Below, one piece after another: positions 33,100-43,400 of a stretch of DNA of 64,000 nucleotides. The notes beneath the pieces are model-generated. The model was not told where the DNA came from. It was given only the letters and a program-made list of their open reading frames with translations, and did no database searches. Every line of letters begins with the position of its first letter. The stretch's first letter is position 1. The DNA comes from Maribacter sp. MMG018 (GTDB lineage: Bacteria > Bacteroidota > Bacteroidia > Flavobacteriales > Flavobacteriaceae), in assembly GCF_018100785.1 (NCBI RefSeq), contig NZ_JAGJEC010000001.1, positions 186,001 to 250,000 of the forward strand. Direction: 5' to 3'. Position numbers and translations under genes: made by a program.

Positions 33100-34869
33100 T
33101 CAATAAATTTCAAAAATATACGATTGTAACGGGACGAGATCAATAGCCACATGCCCTTCCCTATTTATTATTTTCAACTCGTTTTCTTTACCATAAAGAG
33201 CATCCATCAATTTATACTGTTCTTCCTTCATTCCCCATTCTTCTATTAGGTCTATAGGTAATTTTAGATCAAAAGAGAAAGATTCATTAACATCAAAATT
33301 AACGACAATTATTAGTTTTTGATCTTTAGACCAACGTACGAACGACAGTACCCTATGGTTATAGTTCTCAGTGAGCTCTTTATTATAAAAATGAATTTCT
33401 CTATAATGGCCGATCAAAGCTTTACTGCTAATGGTAAAGTTCAACAATCTTTTGTAAAAATCCCTTAAGGCAGTCTCTTCTTTACTTAATTGCCCCCCGT
33501 CATATTTTTTATCATTTACCCATCTTTGAAAATGGGGCACACCTATATAATCAAAAATAGAGGTTCTTGAAGCACTTCCGAATCCTGCATTTTCGGCCGC
33601 GGGCTCCCCTACTTCCTGACCAAAATAGATCATGGTTGGAGACGTACTTATGGTCGCCGACACTACCATTGCGGGTTTTCCGATTTCGGCATTGCCGACA
33701 AACTCAGGACTCGCAATACGTTGCTCGTCATGATTTTCTAAAAAATGGAGCATATGATGCTCTATATCACGTACCCCTTTTTGTACTACCGGGATATGAT
33801 CGGACCACCCATAACCCTTCATTATGTGCTTTAACCCATCGTAAAAATCCACTTTATCATAAAGATAATCCATCTTACCCTTGTGAATATAGGTCCGGTA
33901 TAAATCCGGGTTATACACCTCGGCCATTAGAAAGGCATCCTTATTTTTCATTTTGATGGACGAGTTCATAAAACTCCAAAACTCTACAGGCACCATCTCC
34001 GCCATATCATACCTAAATCCATCAACTCCAAAATCTAACCAGTACAGGGCAATGTTCTTAAACTTGACCCAAGAATCCGGCACATCTTTATGTTTCCAAA
34101 ATTTAAAATGTTCTTCGTAATCCCTTTCTCCAAAATCATGCGGAAGCAAGTCAAAATCAAGACTACCATCGGGTCTTACCCCATAATTTACACGTACGGT
34201 CTCGTACCAATCGTTCATGTCCGGCTTAGGGCTTCTAACCCCATTACCGGTCCACTTTGCTGGTTTTTCCACAAAAGTGCCAATATTACTATTCTCTTCT
34301 CCCCCTAAAGGCCTATACCCATCTTTCCAGTCCGGCACTTCAAAAGTGGATCCAGGTATATAATAAAAGTTATTGTTTTTTTTATAGGTAAGGGTAACAT
34401 CATCATCGACCCCGAAACTTTTGACACCTTTTGGGTTTGTAATGCCCTCATAGGCCCTTGACACATGATTGGGAACAATATCTATAATAACTTTCATGCC
34501 TTGTTCATGAGTTCTATCTATCAAGGCCTTGAACTCTTCCAACCTGTTGGCCGGATCGATGGCCAAATCAGGATTTACGTTGTAATAATCTTTAACGGCA
34601 TAGGGAGAACCCGCCCTGCCCTTCACTATATTTGGATCGTCATTAGAAATACCATATGCCGTATAATCCCTTATTACCGCATGATGGAGTACCCCTGTAT
34701 ACCAAATATGGGTTACTCCCAAATCCTTAATTTCCGACAAAGCCCTTTCAGAAAAATCGGCAAATTTACCTACTCCGTTTTCCTCAATGGTTCCCCAAGG
34801 TCTATTGGTGGTATTCGTGTTACCAAAAAGTCTTGTAAAGACATGGTAAACAACTATTTTACTGTTCAT
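33100..34869 (-). CDS. Cytoplasmic GH13 alpha-amylase family enzyme
   Basis: A 589-residue alpha-glucan active enzyme. The GH13 regions are visible: region I VIIDIVPNHVSR, region II GFRYDMAEMVP with the nucleophile Asp, region III FLMAEVYNP with the acid/base Glu, and region IV HFLENHDEQR with the third Asp. It has no signal peptide, so it acts on imported malto-oligosaccharides. It lies 47 bases downstream of a GH65 phosphorylase, with beta-phosphoglucomutase beyond. A hydrolase or transglycosylase role cannot be distinguished here. Confidence 0.87.
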   Translation of the reverse strand: MNSKIVVYHVFTRLFGNTNTTNRPWGTIEENGVGKFADFSERALSEIKDLGVTHIWYTGVLHHAVIRDYTAYGISNDDPNIVKGRAGSPYAVKDYYNVNPDLAIDPANRLEEFKALIDRTHEQGMKVIIDIVPNHVSRAYEGITNPKGVKSFGVDDDVTLTYKKNNNFYYIPGSTFEVPDWKDGYRPLGGEENSNIGTFVEKPAKWTGNGVRSPKPDMNDWYETVRVNYGVRPDGSLDFDLLPHDFGERDYEEHFKFWKHKDVPDSWVKFKNIALYWLDFGVDGFRYDMAEMVPVEFWSFMNSSIKMKNKDAFLMAEVYNPDLYRTYIHKGKMDYLYDKVDFYDGLKHIMKGYGWSDHIPVVQKGVRDIEHHMLHFLENHDEQRIASPEFVGNAEIGKPAMVVSATISTSPTMIYFGQEVGEPAAENAGFGSASRTSIFDYIGVPHFQRWVNDKKYDGGQLSKEETALRDFYKRLLNFTISSKALIGHYREIHFYNKELTENYNHRVLSFVRWSKDQKLIIVVNFDVNESFSFDLKLPIDLIEEWGMKEEQYKLMDALYGKENELKIINREGHVAIDLVPLQSYIFEIY

Positions 34870-34916
34870 ATTCCATTAATCCTAATTCGTGAAAAACACG
34901 ATTATCTTTTGTTATT

Positions 34917-37232
34917 TTAATGTTTTACCTCTATACTCACCGGCCTATTCGGTATCAATTTTACCTCTTTGCCTACTACCTTAATATCGATTTTCTCTTT
35001 TCCGGTCAACTCGAACATTAGTTTATTGGATGACACCGTAACCTTAATTATCCTGTTTCTGAAGTTTACCTTAAATGAATATAGCTCCCATTGTTTAGGG
35101 ATACGCGGATCAAATGACAATGTACCCCCAATGACCCGCATACCTCCAAAACCTTCGACAATGCTCATCCAAGTGCCGGCCATAGAAGTAATATGCAACC
35201 CTTCTTCCACTTCTTTATTGTAGTCGTCGAGATCCAATCTTGATGTTCTTAAATAGAACTGGTAAGCTTGTTCCATCCTACCCAATTTTGCCGCCAAAAT
35301 ACTATGCACACAGGGTGACAATGAAGATTCGTGCACCGTAAAAGGCTCATAAAAATCAAAGTGTTTTTCTAAATCTTCAGAAGAAAAATTTTCTTCGAAG
35401 AAATAAAACCCTTGCAGAACATCGGCCTGTTTAATGTAGGGCGATCGTAATATGCGGTCCCAGCTCCATTTTTGGTTTATGGGACGTTGGTCTTTTTTCA
35501 GGTCACTGACACGAACCAGCTCCTTATCCAAGAATCCGTCTTGTTGCAAAAAGACGCCGTGTTCCTTTGAATAAGGGAAATACATATTGTCCGCTACTTT
35601 TTCCCATTCTTCACATTCATTAGGGGTAAGATTTGTTTTCCCCAATACCCTGTTATAATCTTTTGGATACCCTTCTTTAACTTTTTTAATCTGTTCTATC
35701 GTAAAATGAATACACCATTGGGCCAAATAATTAGTGTACCAATTATTGTTTACATTGTTCTCGTATTCATTGGGGCCGGTAACGCCCAATATTACATATT
35801 TACATTTACTGGTAGAGAAATTGGCTCGTTGGTGCCAAAATCTTGCTATACCGATCAGTACTTCCAATCCCATCTCGGGTATATAGCTATAATCACCTGT
35901 ATATCTGTAATAATTATAGATAGCAAAAGCAATGGCCCCGTTTCTATGAATTTCCTCAAAGGTAATTTCCCACTCATTATGGCACTCCTCCCCGTTCATG
36001 GTTACCATAGGATATAATGCCGCACCATTTGAAAATCCTAATTTTTCAGCATTTTCAATAGCCTTTTCCAAATGGTTATACCTATACTTTAACAGATTTC
36101 TGGCAACTTTTTCGTCTTTGGTCGCCATGTAAAAAGGAATACAATAGGCCTCTGTATCCCAATAGGTACTACCGCCATATTTTTCTCCCGTAAAACCTTT
36201 GGGACCAATATTTAATCGAGAATCGGTACCCAAATAGGTCTGATTAAGTTGAAAAATATTAAATCGGATACCTTGCTGGGCCTTTATATCGCCTTCAATT
36301 ACAATATCGCTCATTTTCCATATAGCCGCCCATGCTTCTATTTGCTTCTGTAGTAATTGGGAAAAGCCTAATGTGGAAGCTTTGTCCAATGCTCTATGTG
36401 CCGCATCTATCAACTGGTTGTCGGCATGGTTTCTAGATACTGTATAACCGCCAAATTTCGTCAATGTAAGCTGTTCTCCGGCCTTGACCTTTTGAGAAAA
36501 GCTCATTGAGACATATGTTTCAGAACCTGTACCGAAAGTACCTTTTATATCTTGTCCTTTATAATCTAACGAAGCCTGCATGAAGGTACATGTGCTAAAA
36601 TTGGTCTTCATGGTATGGGCCTCTATAAAAGCACGGTTTTCTGCCGTAGCCATATGGGTCGTATTCCAAAATTTATCGTCCCAATTACTATCCTCATTGG
36701 TAATACCACTATCCAGATAAGGCTCAAAAACCACCGTAGCATCCGTATTTAATACATCTACTTTATAAGAAATGGCCCCAACCTCGTCTAAATATAAGCT
36801 CAAGAACCTTACTACTTCTACAGATATTTCGACATTATTTTGAAGTATGGCATTAAAACTACGTTTATACCAGCCTTCTTTCATATCGAGTTCACGCCTA
36901 AAATCAGATACCTTTTTACAAGTAGCTAAGTCTAACTCGGTATCGTTCACAAAAAGCTTTATACCTATCCAATTAGGTGCATTCAAGACTTTGGCAAAGT
37001 ACTCGGGGTATCCGTTTTTCCACCACCCTACCCGGGTTTTATCGGGATAGTAGACCCCTGCGATATAACTACCTTGAAACGACGGCCCCGTATACGTTTC
37101 CTCAAAATTGGCACGCTGCCCCATTGCACCGTTACCAAGACTAAAGAGACTTTCGGACGATTTTACCCTATCGGCATCAAAACCCTCTTCTATTATGGAC
37201 CATTTGTTCGCTTTTATGTAGTCTTGATTCAT
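34917..37232 (-). CDS. GH65 family phosphorylase (maltose phosphorylase-like)
   Basis: A 771-residue cytoplasmic enzyme of glycoside hydrolase family 65, with N-terminal beta-sandwich, linker, (alpha/alpha)6 barrel and C-terminal beta domain. The opening NKWSIIEEGFDADRVKSSES and SLGNGAMGQRANFEE are typical. The region GEECHNEWEITFEEIHRN holds the presumed catalytic acid Glu. Such enzymes cleave maltose or related disaccharides with phosphate to give beta-glucose-1-phosphate, which the adjacent beta-phosphoglucomutase would convert to glucose-6-phosphate. Maltose is the best guess given the neighbouring GH13; kojibiose, nigerose or trehalose are alternatives. Confidence 0.88.
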   Translation of the reverse strand: MNQDYIKANKWSIIEEGFDADRVKSSESLFSLGNGAMGQRANFEETYTGPSFQGSYIAGVYYPDKTRVGWWKNGYPEYFAKVLNAPNWIGIKLFVNDTELDLATCKKVSDFRRELDMKEGWYKRSFNAILQNNVEISVEVVRFLSLYLDEVGAISYKVDVLNTDATVVFEPYLDSGITNEDSNWDDKFWNTTHMATAENRAFIEAHTMKTNFSTCTFMQASLDYKGQDIKGTFGTGSETYVSMSFSQKVKAGEQLTLTKFGGYTVSRNHADNQLIDAAHRALDKASTLGFSQLLQKQIEAWAAIWKMSDIVIEGDIKAQQGIRFNIFQLNQTYLGTDSRLNIGPKGFTGEKYGGSTYWDTEAYCIPFYMATKDEKVARNLLKYRYNHLEKAIENAEKLGFSNGAALYPMVTMNGEECHNEWEITFEEIHRNGAIAFAIYNYYRYTGDYSYIPEMGLEVLIGIARFWHQRANFSTSKCKYVILGVTGPNEYENNVNNNWYTNYLAQWCIHFTIEQIKKVKEGYPKDYNRVLGKTNLTPNECEEWEKVADNMYFPYSKEHGVFLQQDGFLDKELVRVSDLKKDQRPINQKWSWDRILRSPYIKQADVLQGFYFFEENFSSEDLEKHFDFYEPFTVHESSLSPCVHSILAAKLGRMEQAYQFYLRTSRLDLDDYNKEVEEGLHITSMAGTWMSIVEGFGGMRVIGGTLSFDPRIPKQWELYSFKVNFRNRIIKVTVSSNKLMFELTGKEKIDIKVVGKEVKLIPNRPVSIEVKH

Positions 37233-37247
37233 TTATTATTTGATATT

Positions 37248-37255
37248 CAAATTTA
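37248..37255 (-). promoter_or_regulatory. Candidate -7 box for the GH65 gene
   Basis: The minus strand reads TAAATTTG, an exact TAnnTTTG match, 15 bases before the ATG at 37232. It would allow GH65 to be transcribed separately from the phosphoglucomutase gene 59 bases upstream. Confidence 0.4.
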
Positions 37256-37291
37256 ATCGGCCCATTAAAGTAACGTCTTTCTTTGGCATTA

Positions 37292-37942
37292 CTAAAGAAG
37301 TGATTCTAAAAAATCATCTCCAATTTCGGTAAAACCATTGAAATTATAGTTGGCTTCGTTAAGAATATTGGCATCTCCGATCCCTATACTTATCATTCCG
37401 GCATTATTGGCCGCTTGAATACCGGCCACAGCATCCTCAAAAACCACACAATTCACCGGATCCACATGTAAGTTCTTGGCCGCTATCAAAAATACTTGGG
37501 GGTCGGGCTTTGCCTTTGAAACATCGTTGCCATCAACAATGCTGTCAAAATAAGGGAGCAACTCTACTTTTTTTAGGATTGCCCGGGCATTTTTACTGGC
37601 AGAACCTAAAGCGATCGGAACATTCTTTTGCTTTAGAAACCCAAGTACCCTAGGCACATCGGGCAAAATTTCCGATGCATCCATCTTTTCTATATAGGCC
37701 AAATAATCTTCATTTTTCTCTACCATCCACTTATTAAATTGTTCTTGGGTAGCTTCTATATTACCGATCTTCAACAAAATTTCAAGACATCTCTTTCTAC
37801 TTACGCCCTTGAACAACTCATTTTGCGCTTTGGTAAACTCAAACCCCAATTCGCCCGCCAATTTTTTCCAAGCCAGATAATGGTACTTGGCGGTATCTAC
37901 TATTACCCCATCTAAATCAAAAATAAACCCTTTCTTACCCAT
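37292..37942 (-). CDS. pgmB: Beta-phosphoglucomutase (HAD superfamily)
   Basis: A 216-residue HAD enzyme converting beta-glucose-1-phosphate to glucose-6-phosphate. It shows FIFDLDGVIVDTAKYHYLAW (nucleophile Asp9 and acid/base Asp11, plus the cap), IALGSASKNA (Ser), KAKPDPQVF (Lys) and VFEDAVAGIQAA (the metal acids). It is first in the minus-strand run with GH65 and GH13. A 251-base gap separates it from the divergent haloperoxidase gene, holding the promoter at 38134-38163 and A/T-rich sequence. No transporter or regulator of the maltose system is in the window. Confidence 0.9.
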   Translation of the reverse strand: MGKKGFIFDLDGVIVDTAKYHYLAWKKLAGELGFEFTKAQNELFKGVSRKRCLEILLKIGNIEATQEQFNKWMVEKNEDYLAYIEKMDASEILPDVPRVLGFLKQKNVPIALGSASKNARAILKKVELLPYFDSIVDGNDVSKAKPDPQVFLIAAKNLHVDPVNCVVFEDAVAGIQAANNAGMISIGIGDANILNEANYNFNGFTEIGDDFLESLL

Positions 37943-37947
37943 ACCAA

Positions 37948-37955
37948 CAAAAGTA
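37948..37955 (-). promoter_or_regulatory. Possible -7 box for pgmB
   Basis: The minus strand reads TACTTTTG, an exact TAnnTTTG match, but only 5 bases before the ATG at 37942. If used it would give a leaderless or nearly leaderless mRNA. It may be chance. Confidence 0.25.
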
Positions 37956-38133
37956 CTAATTGATCATGGATCCATACGTAACCCTAATAGCTGAAATACT
38001 TAGAATACCTTCTACCTCAACGTTCTTTTCTGTTCCCAGCTCACCAAACGCCCAAAATCACTCAAGAAAACATTAATAAAGCTTAACGAAAGTTTAATAT
38101 ACTTAAGTTACTTCCATATTTAACGGTAAAGGC

Positions 38134-38163
38134 TTGAATCGCAGTTAAAATAATGTAATTTTG
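38134..38163 (+). promoter_or_regulatory. Complete Bacteroidota promoter before the haloperoxidase gene
   Basis: TTG at 38134-38136, exactly 19 bases, then TAATTTTG at 38156-38163: a complete match to the TTG-N19-TAnnTTTG sigma-ABfr consensus of Bacteroidota. Transcription should start near 38170, giving a 5' UTR of 24 to 45 bases depending on the start codon used. Confidence 0.8.
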
Positions 38164-38193
38164 TTTCTTCTGTTATAGTTCTTATTAGCTAAG

Positions 38194-39573
38194 ATGGAAA
38201 TAAAACCACCAAATATGTTCAAACGAATTTCAGTTTTATCACTTCTATTTATTGCGTTTTCTTGTTCAGAAACTCCAAAAAACGAAGAACCTATAGTTGT
38301 AACGCCCGATGACCTTCATACCTCCATTGATAAGGTTGTGGATATTATGATCCACGATATATTCTCTCCGCCTGTGGCAAGTAGAATATTTGCCTATCCG
38401 AATATTGCGGCTTACGAAATTGTGGCACAGGTGAATCCTGAATACAAATCTTTGGCCGGACAAGTGAATGAGCTTACGCCGATCCCCAAACTAGATTCGA
38501 TTCCTGATGTAAATCCAAATTTGGCGGCTATTATAGCCCACATGAACATTAGCAAACAACTTATTTTCTCAGAGGATAAGTTTGATGTATTTCAAGACAG
38601 CTTGTTCAATAAGTGGAAATCTACCAACGAAAAAGAATTTGAAGCATCTATGGCTTACGGCACAAAGGTGGCCGAACATATAAAAAAATGGATGAACAAT
38701 GATAAATATAACGAGACCCGTACAATGCCCAAGTTTACGGTGGACACCAACGACCCAGCTAGATGGCAACCCACGCCACCGGCCTACATGGATGGTATAG
38801 AACCTCATTGGGACAAGATCAGGCCTTTTTTCTTGGATTCCGCATCTCAATTTAAACCTGTTCCTCCTCCTCCCTTTTCTATGGAAGAAGGTTCCGATTT
38901 TTACAAAGAGGTTAAAGAAATCTATGACATCAGCAACAAAATTACAGAGAACGGCGACGAATCGGAAGAAGTGGCAATGGCCAAATTCTGGGACTGTAAC
39001 CCCTACGTATCCGTTACAAGGGGACATTTAATGTTCGCTACCAAAAAAATTACACCGGGTGCCCATTGGATCGGTATTACAAAAATAGCGTGCAAAAAAA
39101 CGAATAGCGATTTTGCGAAGACCATATTTGCCTACACAAAAACATCGATGGCCATCGCAGATGCTTTTATCAGCTGTTGGGACGAAAAATATAGAAGCAA
39201 CCTTATTAGACCCGAAACCTTGATCAATTTACATATTGATGAAGACTGGGTACCTATCTTGCAAACCCCTCCATTTCCAGAATATACAAGTGGCCATAGT
39301 GTTGTATCCGGTGCCGCCAGTACCGCATTGACCGATATTTTTGGTGATGGGTTTGCCTTTGATGACGACACCGAATTACCATATGGTCTTCCGGTAAGAT
39401 CGTTCCCTTCTTTTAATGAAGCTGCCAAAGAAGCCGCCTTTAGTAGAATGTATGGAGGAATCCATTACCGATCAGCAGTAGAAGTAGGTGTTGACCAAGG
39501 AAAAAATGTTGGGAACTACCTAAACCAAAAAATTAAAATGTTGAACGATGACCAAGTAGTTTCGGCCAAATAG
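38194..39573 (+). CDS. Vanadium-dependent haloperoxidase-type lipoprotein (PAP2 superfamily)
   Basis: A 459-residue exported protein: lipoprotein signal with lipobox FIAFSC (Cys24), then an all-helical domain with the vanadate/phosphate site. Lys332 and Arg339 form the K-x6-R-P motif KYRSNLIRP, Ser366-Gly367-His368 the SGH motif in YTSGHSVV, and Arg418 and His424 the last motif RMYGGIHYR. All six expected residues are present. The family includes vanadium chloro-, bromo- and iodoperoxidases and acid phosphatases, and which halide or phosphate this one uses cannot be decided by eye. Marine flavobacteria are known to carry iodoperoxidases. The start could also be Met8 at 38215, which gives a more usual signal peptide. 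Confidence 0.82.
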   Translation: MEIKPPNMFKRISVLSLLFIAFSCSETPKNEEPIVVTPDDLHTSIDKVVDIMIHDIFSPPVASRIFAYPNIAAYEIVAQVNPEYKSLAGQVNELTPIPKLDSIPDVNPNLAAIIAHMNISKQLIFSEDKFDVFQDSLFNKWKSTNEKEFEASMAYGTKVAEHIKKWMNNDKYNETRTMPKFTVDTNDPARWQPTPPAYMDGIEPHWDKIRPFFLDSASQFKPVPPPPFSMEEGSDFYKEVKEIYDISNKITENGDESEEVAMAKFWDCNPYVSVTRGHLMFATKKITPGAHWIGITKIACKKTNSDFAKTIFAYTKTSMAIADAFISCWDEKYRSNLIRPETLINLHIDEDWVPILQTPPFPEYTSGHSVVSGAASTALTDIFGDGFAFDDDTELPYGLPVRSFPSFNEAAKEAAFSRMYGGIHYRSAVEVGVDQGKNVGNYLNQKIKMLNDDQVVSAK

Positions 39574-39616
39574 AGGTTACTTTCTTGAGCGGTATCACTA
39601 CGTACTTTGTATTTGT

Positions 39617-40492
39617 ATGATCTTAAAAACCAAATTATGGATCAAAGCATATTTGGCCCTATTTATTACGATTACAACATCCTGTAACAACTACGGGCAA
39701 CTTAACGTAATTACAGACCTACCAAAGAGCTTAAAGGAGAATTCTGGTATGGTTAGCCTAAGGGACTCTACCGTTTGGCTTATTGAAGATAGCGGAAACA
39801 AAGAAGAAATCTACAATGTTGATTTCCACGGAAAAATCATTAAGACCTTGGAGGTCAAACATGCAAAAAATGAAGATTGGGAAGATTTAGCGAAAGACGA
39901 TGAAGGCAATGTTTATATAGGTGATATAGGAAACAATGATAATGAACGGAAGCATCTAACCATTTATAAGATTCCCGACCCAGAAATTGAACCCGGAGAT
40001 AAAATAGATGCAGAGAAGATAACCTTCAACTATCCGGAACAAAAAAAGTTTCCTCCACATAAATCTAAAAGATTTTATGACGCAGAAGCTCTTTTTCATC
40101 ATGGTAAACAGCTTTATATAATCACAAAAAACCGTTCGAATCCCTTTACGGGCGAAGCATTGGTATACACCGTACCTGATTCGAAAGGATCATATGAAGC
40201 TAAATTGGTATCTCGCCTAAAACTATGTACCACATGGAAAACATGCCAGATTACGGGTATGGACATTTCGCCAAAAGGAGATAAAATTGCAGCTCTCAGC
40301 TACGGAAAAATCTTTATTTTTTCAGACTTTTCATGGGACGATTTCACCAAAGGAAAAATTGAGGAAATTGATCTAGGTACCAGAACACAGCTAGAATCGA
40401 TATTCTTTATGGACGAAAACACCCTGTTATTGTCCGATGAACGCTCGCATGGCACAGGCGGCAACCTATATTATTTTCACCTGCCGCAATAA
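39617..40492 (+). CDS. Exported beta-propeller-like lipoprotein of unknown function
   Basis: A 291-residue protein with a lipoprotein signal (LALFITITTSC, Cys at about residue 23). The rest contains repeating strand pairs of the kind seen in beta-propellers: STVWLIEDSGNKEEIYNV, NVYIGDIGNNDNERKHLTIY, QLYIITKNR, DKIAALSYGKIFIFS and NTLLLSDERSHG. It resembles SdiA-regulated or esterase-like propeller proteins in general layout. I do not recognise a catalytic site. It starts 43 bases after the haloperoxidase gene on the same strand, so they may be co-expressed, and its stop lies two bases from the convergent phosphoesterase gene. Confidence 0.65.
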   Translation: MILKTKLWIKAYLALFITITTSCNNYGQLNVITDLPKSLKENSGMVSLRDSTVWLIEDSGNKEEIYNVDFHGKIIKTLEVKHAKNEDWEDLAKDDEGNVYIGDIGNNDNERKHLTIYKIPDPEIEPGDKIDAEKITFNYPEQKKFPPHKSKRFYDAEALFHHGKQLYIITKNRSNPFTGEALVYTVPDSKGSYEAKLVSRLKLCTTWKTCQITGMDISPKGDKIAALSYGKIFIFSDFSWDDFTKGKIEEIDLGTRTQLESIFFMDENTLLLSDERSHGTGGNLYYFHLPQ

Positions 40493-40494
40493 AA

Positions 40495-43400
40495 TTAAAA
40501 GGCAAAGCCCAGGCCAAAAGTAAATCTTGCCCCATCTACACTGTTGAACAAGGCGAGGTTAACGGATATAATATCGGAACCATTTACAAAAAATCCTCCC
40601 CCATAGGAGGTATGCCATTGATTAGATTCGATAGCCGGCGACCACACCTTACCATAATCGAAGCCGGCAAAAAGCCCCATTGATGTTGGCAGGATCCTAG
40701 TTTTCATTCTTCGTAGGCTATATCTTATATCAGTGTTCTGATAGTAAGCAGATTTACCGGTAAACCTTTGGTTTCTATATCCTCGTAATCCATCTATGCC
40801 CCCTATACTTGCAGCCTGATAAAATTCATACCCATTTCCAATGTTCAAATGCCCTTTCCATTTGGTAGCCAACACCAAACGTCCGTTAGGTACCAACTTA
40901 TAATCAAAAGAAATACTGGGAACAAAGTAACCGAAACTATTACCCTCACCATTGGTATTACTTTTATAACCAACTTCTATGGACGTTGCCATCCCCAAGG
41001 TCGGAAAGCCGGTATTATCGTAGTTCTTATAGGTATATCCACCATGTACACCGACAAAACTATTTACCGTTTCCGCCCCATTTTCTTGATAAAAAATATT
41101 TACGAACCTATTGTCCGTTTCTTCCACCTCTATGGTCTCATACGAAATTCCTGTCCTGAATTTCGCCCCCATTGGACTTCTCCAAACCAATGAAGGGGAT
41201 ACTTCAAAATTTTGAATACGAACCCTATTGTAATCCATACCCAATTCATCATCATTGTTTTCGGTACTATTTCCGTATCCGAAAAAATTGATCGCAAAGT
41301 TAGGCGTGGTAAACCTACTTTTAAATTCTAGGTTCCAATTTTCGAACAGATTGGCAAACTCCCCTTTATACTCAAGTTCTACACCACTGGTGGCAAAATA
41401 ATAAGCTGCCTTCAATGTATGTTGTTGGGTAAAGGGGTTTTGTCTAAAACCATTGTACGTGTAGGTATTCAAAAAACCTATCTTAATACCATCATCGGGG
41501 TTAAACCCTATGGTGGGCAAGGCCTGGTTCACACTACTTCTAACATTTAGCGGATCGTACGTGTTTACACTATAGTCATCTGTTAACCGAACCTTGGCAC
41601 GATCAACTTTGTTAAAAGTGTTCTTCTTGCTCTTATAATCATATACAACCACTCCCTTACCATTTTCAATGGTATACACATCGTTGTTTTGCCCTCCTAT
41701 GATCCGCACTTTCATCCCCTTATAGCCTTCATCATTATTAACTTCGAAAACATCATCATCGTCCAAACCGTAGATCCAGATTTCTTTTGTGTTCGATGTA
41801 TAAAAGACCTTATTGAAAAACTGTCTCTTCTTTTCTCCTTTTATAATCCTATAAGCCTTTACCTCTGTCCTTTGATTATCTAACCTGGTAACCTCGAACC
41901 AATCATCTTTATCGGTACCGATTACCGTGGCAAATTTGTTCAGAATATCAAAGTACTCGTTTGCGGTCTCCTCTATATGGCTGGCCCTGGCAAGTAAAAT
42001 TCTTTTTATTTCCCCTACACTTTCGTCCCTTACTTCCTCCGGAAACATTTTTAAGGCCTCATCTATGGCCTGTTCGTTCAAATTTTCCCTTAAGAAAGAA
42101 GCTTGTTCCATCCATTCTTCTTTTGTAGTCTGTGAAAGCAATGCCAAATCTAATGCATATGTCTTTGGCGAAGAATTAAACCCCTTTACACTTCTTATCT
42201 CCTCTTTAAAACCTTCCATTAAACGCAGGCCGGGAATTATTCTAGTAGCTACCCCCATGAGTAGGCCATCTCCCATTTTAGAAAACACCTGATCGCGATC
42301 TCTTGGTACCGGTCTATATATAACTTTTTTATTTTCTTTAAACTCCGCCCAACGCCATTGATCCACATGGCGATCCCAATCACCAATTATCATATCGAAC
42401 AACCTGGCTCTTATATAGGCTTGGGCGTCTACACCATATTTTTCATCGTCCCTTAAATTTTCTAGCATGGCATTGGAACTCTTCAATTCATTGGAATAGC
42501 CAAAACTCTCTAGATCTCCATGGCCATCACCGGCATGTTCCTCTATCATATATAACTCATCTCCAAAAACATCGTTATAATTGCCCAAGGCTTTTTGTTT
42601 AGGAACATAATAAAGAATAGGGTTGGTATGGTATATTCCGACAGCATCGGAAAGCTTGCCCACGGTAAACGGGGCATACGGATGAGACCCTGTATAAAAA
42701 TCCTCCAACAACTCTTGCGTATAGGTCTCCTTAAGGTCCTCTAGAACATACTGATCCTTAAAGGCCATTGACTGTAAATAGAGTTCTGCACTCTTTTTTA
42801 GCGCCCTCATCACATACTCCTTACCACTGGCATCTCGCAACCTTAACGATTTTGATTGATGCCCTCCCCCTTTCTTTACCGGTTTAAGGCCTCCGTACAA
42901 CGTATCTAACAATACTACTGGTGCCATTACCTCCGTTCCATAATATTTTCTATAACGGTCTCCCCAAACAGCCTTAAAAAAACCTGTTTTATCCACTTCT
43001 TCCTTAGAGTAAACCGATGCCTTTACTTTATCAGGAAAATGGTCGGGGTAAACCCTATCGCTTTCTTGTGTATCTGGCGGCAAAACTTCGGACGTAAAAA
43101 GAAAAACCTCTTCCCCTTTTTCGTTTATGCCATAGAACCGTACTCTTGATGACCCGTCTTTGTATACTTCTAAAATGGCGTATCCCCTTTTGCCTGTAGA
43201 AAAACGGGAACCGTTCAATAACCTAGTACTACCTTCTTTTGATCCGGCCCCACTGACAATTTGAGGTATGTTGTTCTCTACTATATACTGCAACGTATGT
43301 TCATGACCCGAAGCAAAAACAATCTTTTCAGAAGATTGAGCCAAGGTGGTCACCCTCTTTATCAGTTCTAAATATCTTTTATTCTGTAAATCTTCGGTCG

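Noticed and set aside
40130..40150. GTTCGAATCC, resembling a tRNA T-loop
   Set aside because: It lies inside a convincing coding frame and no acceptor stem, D-loop or anticodon arm can be drawn around it.
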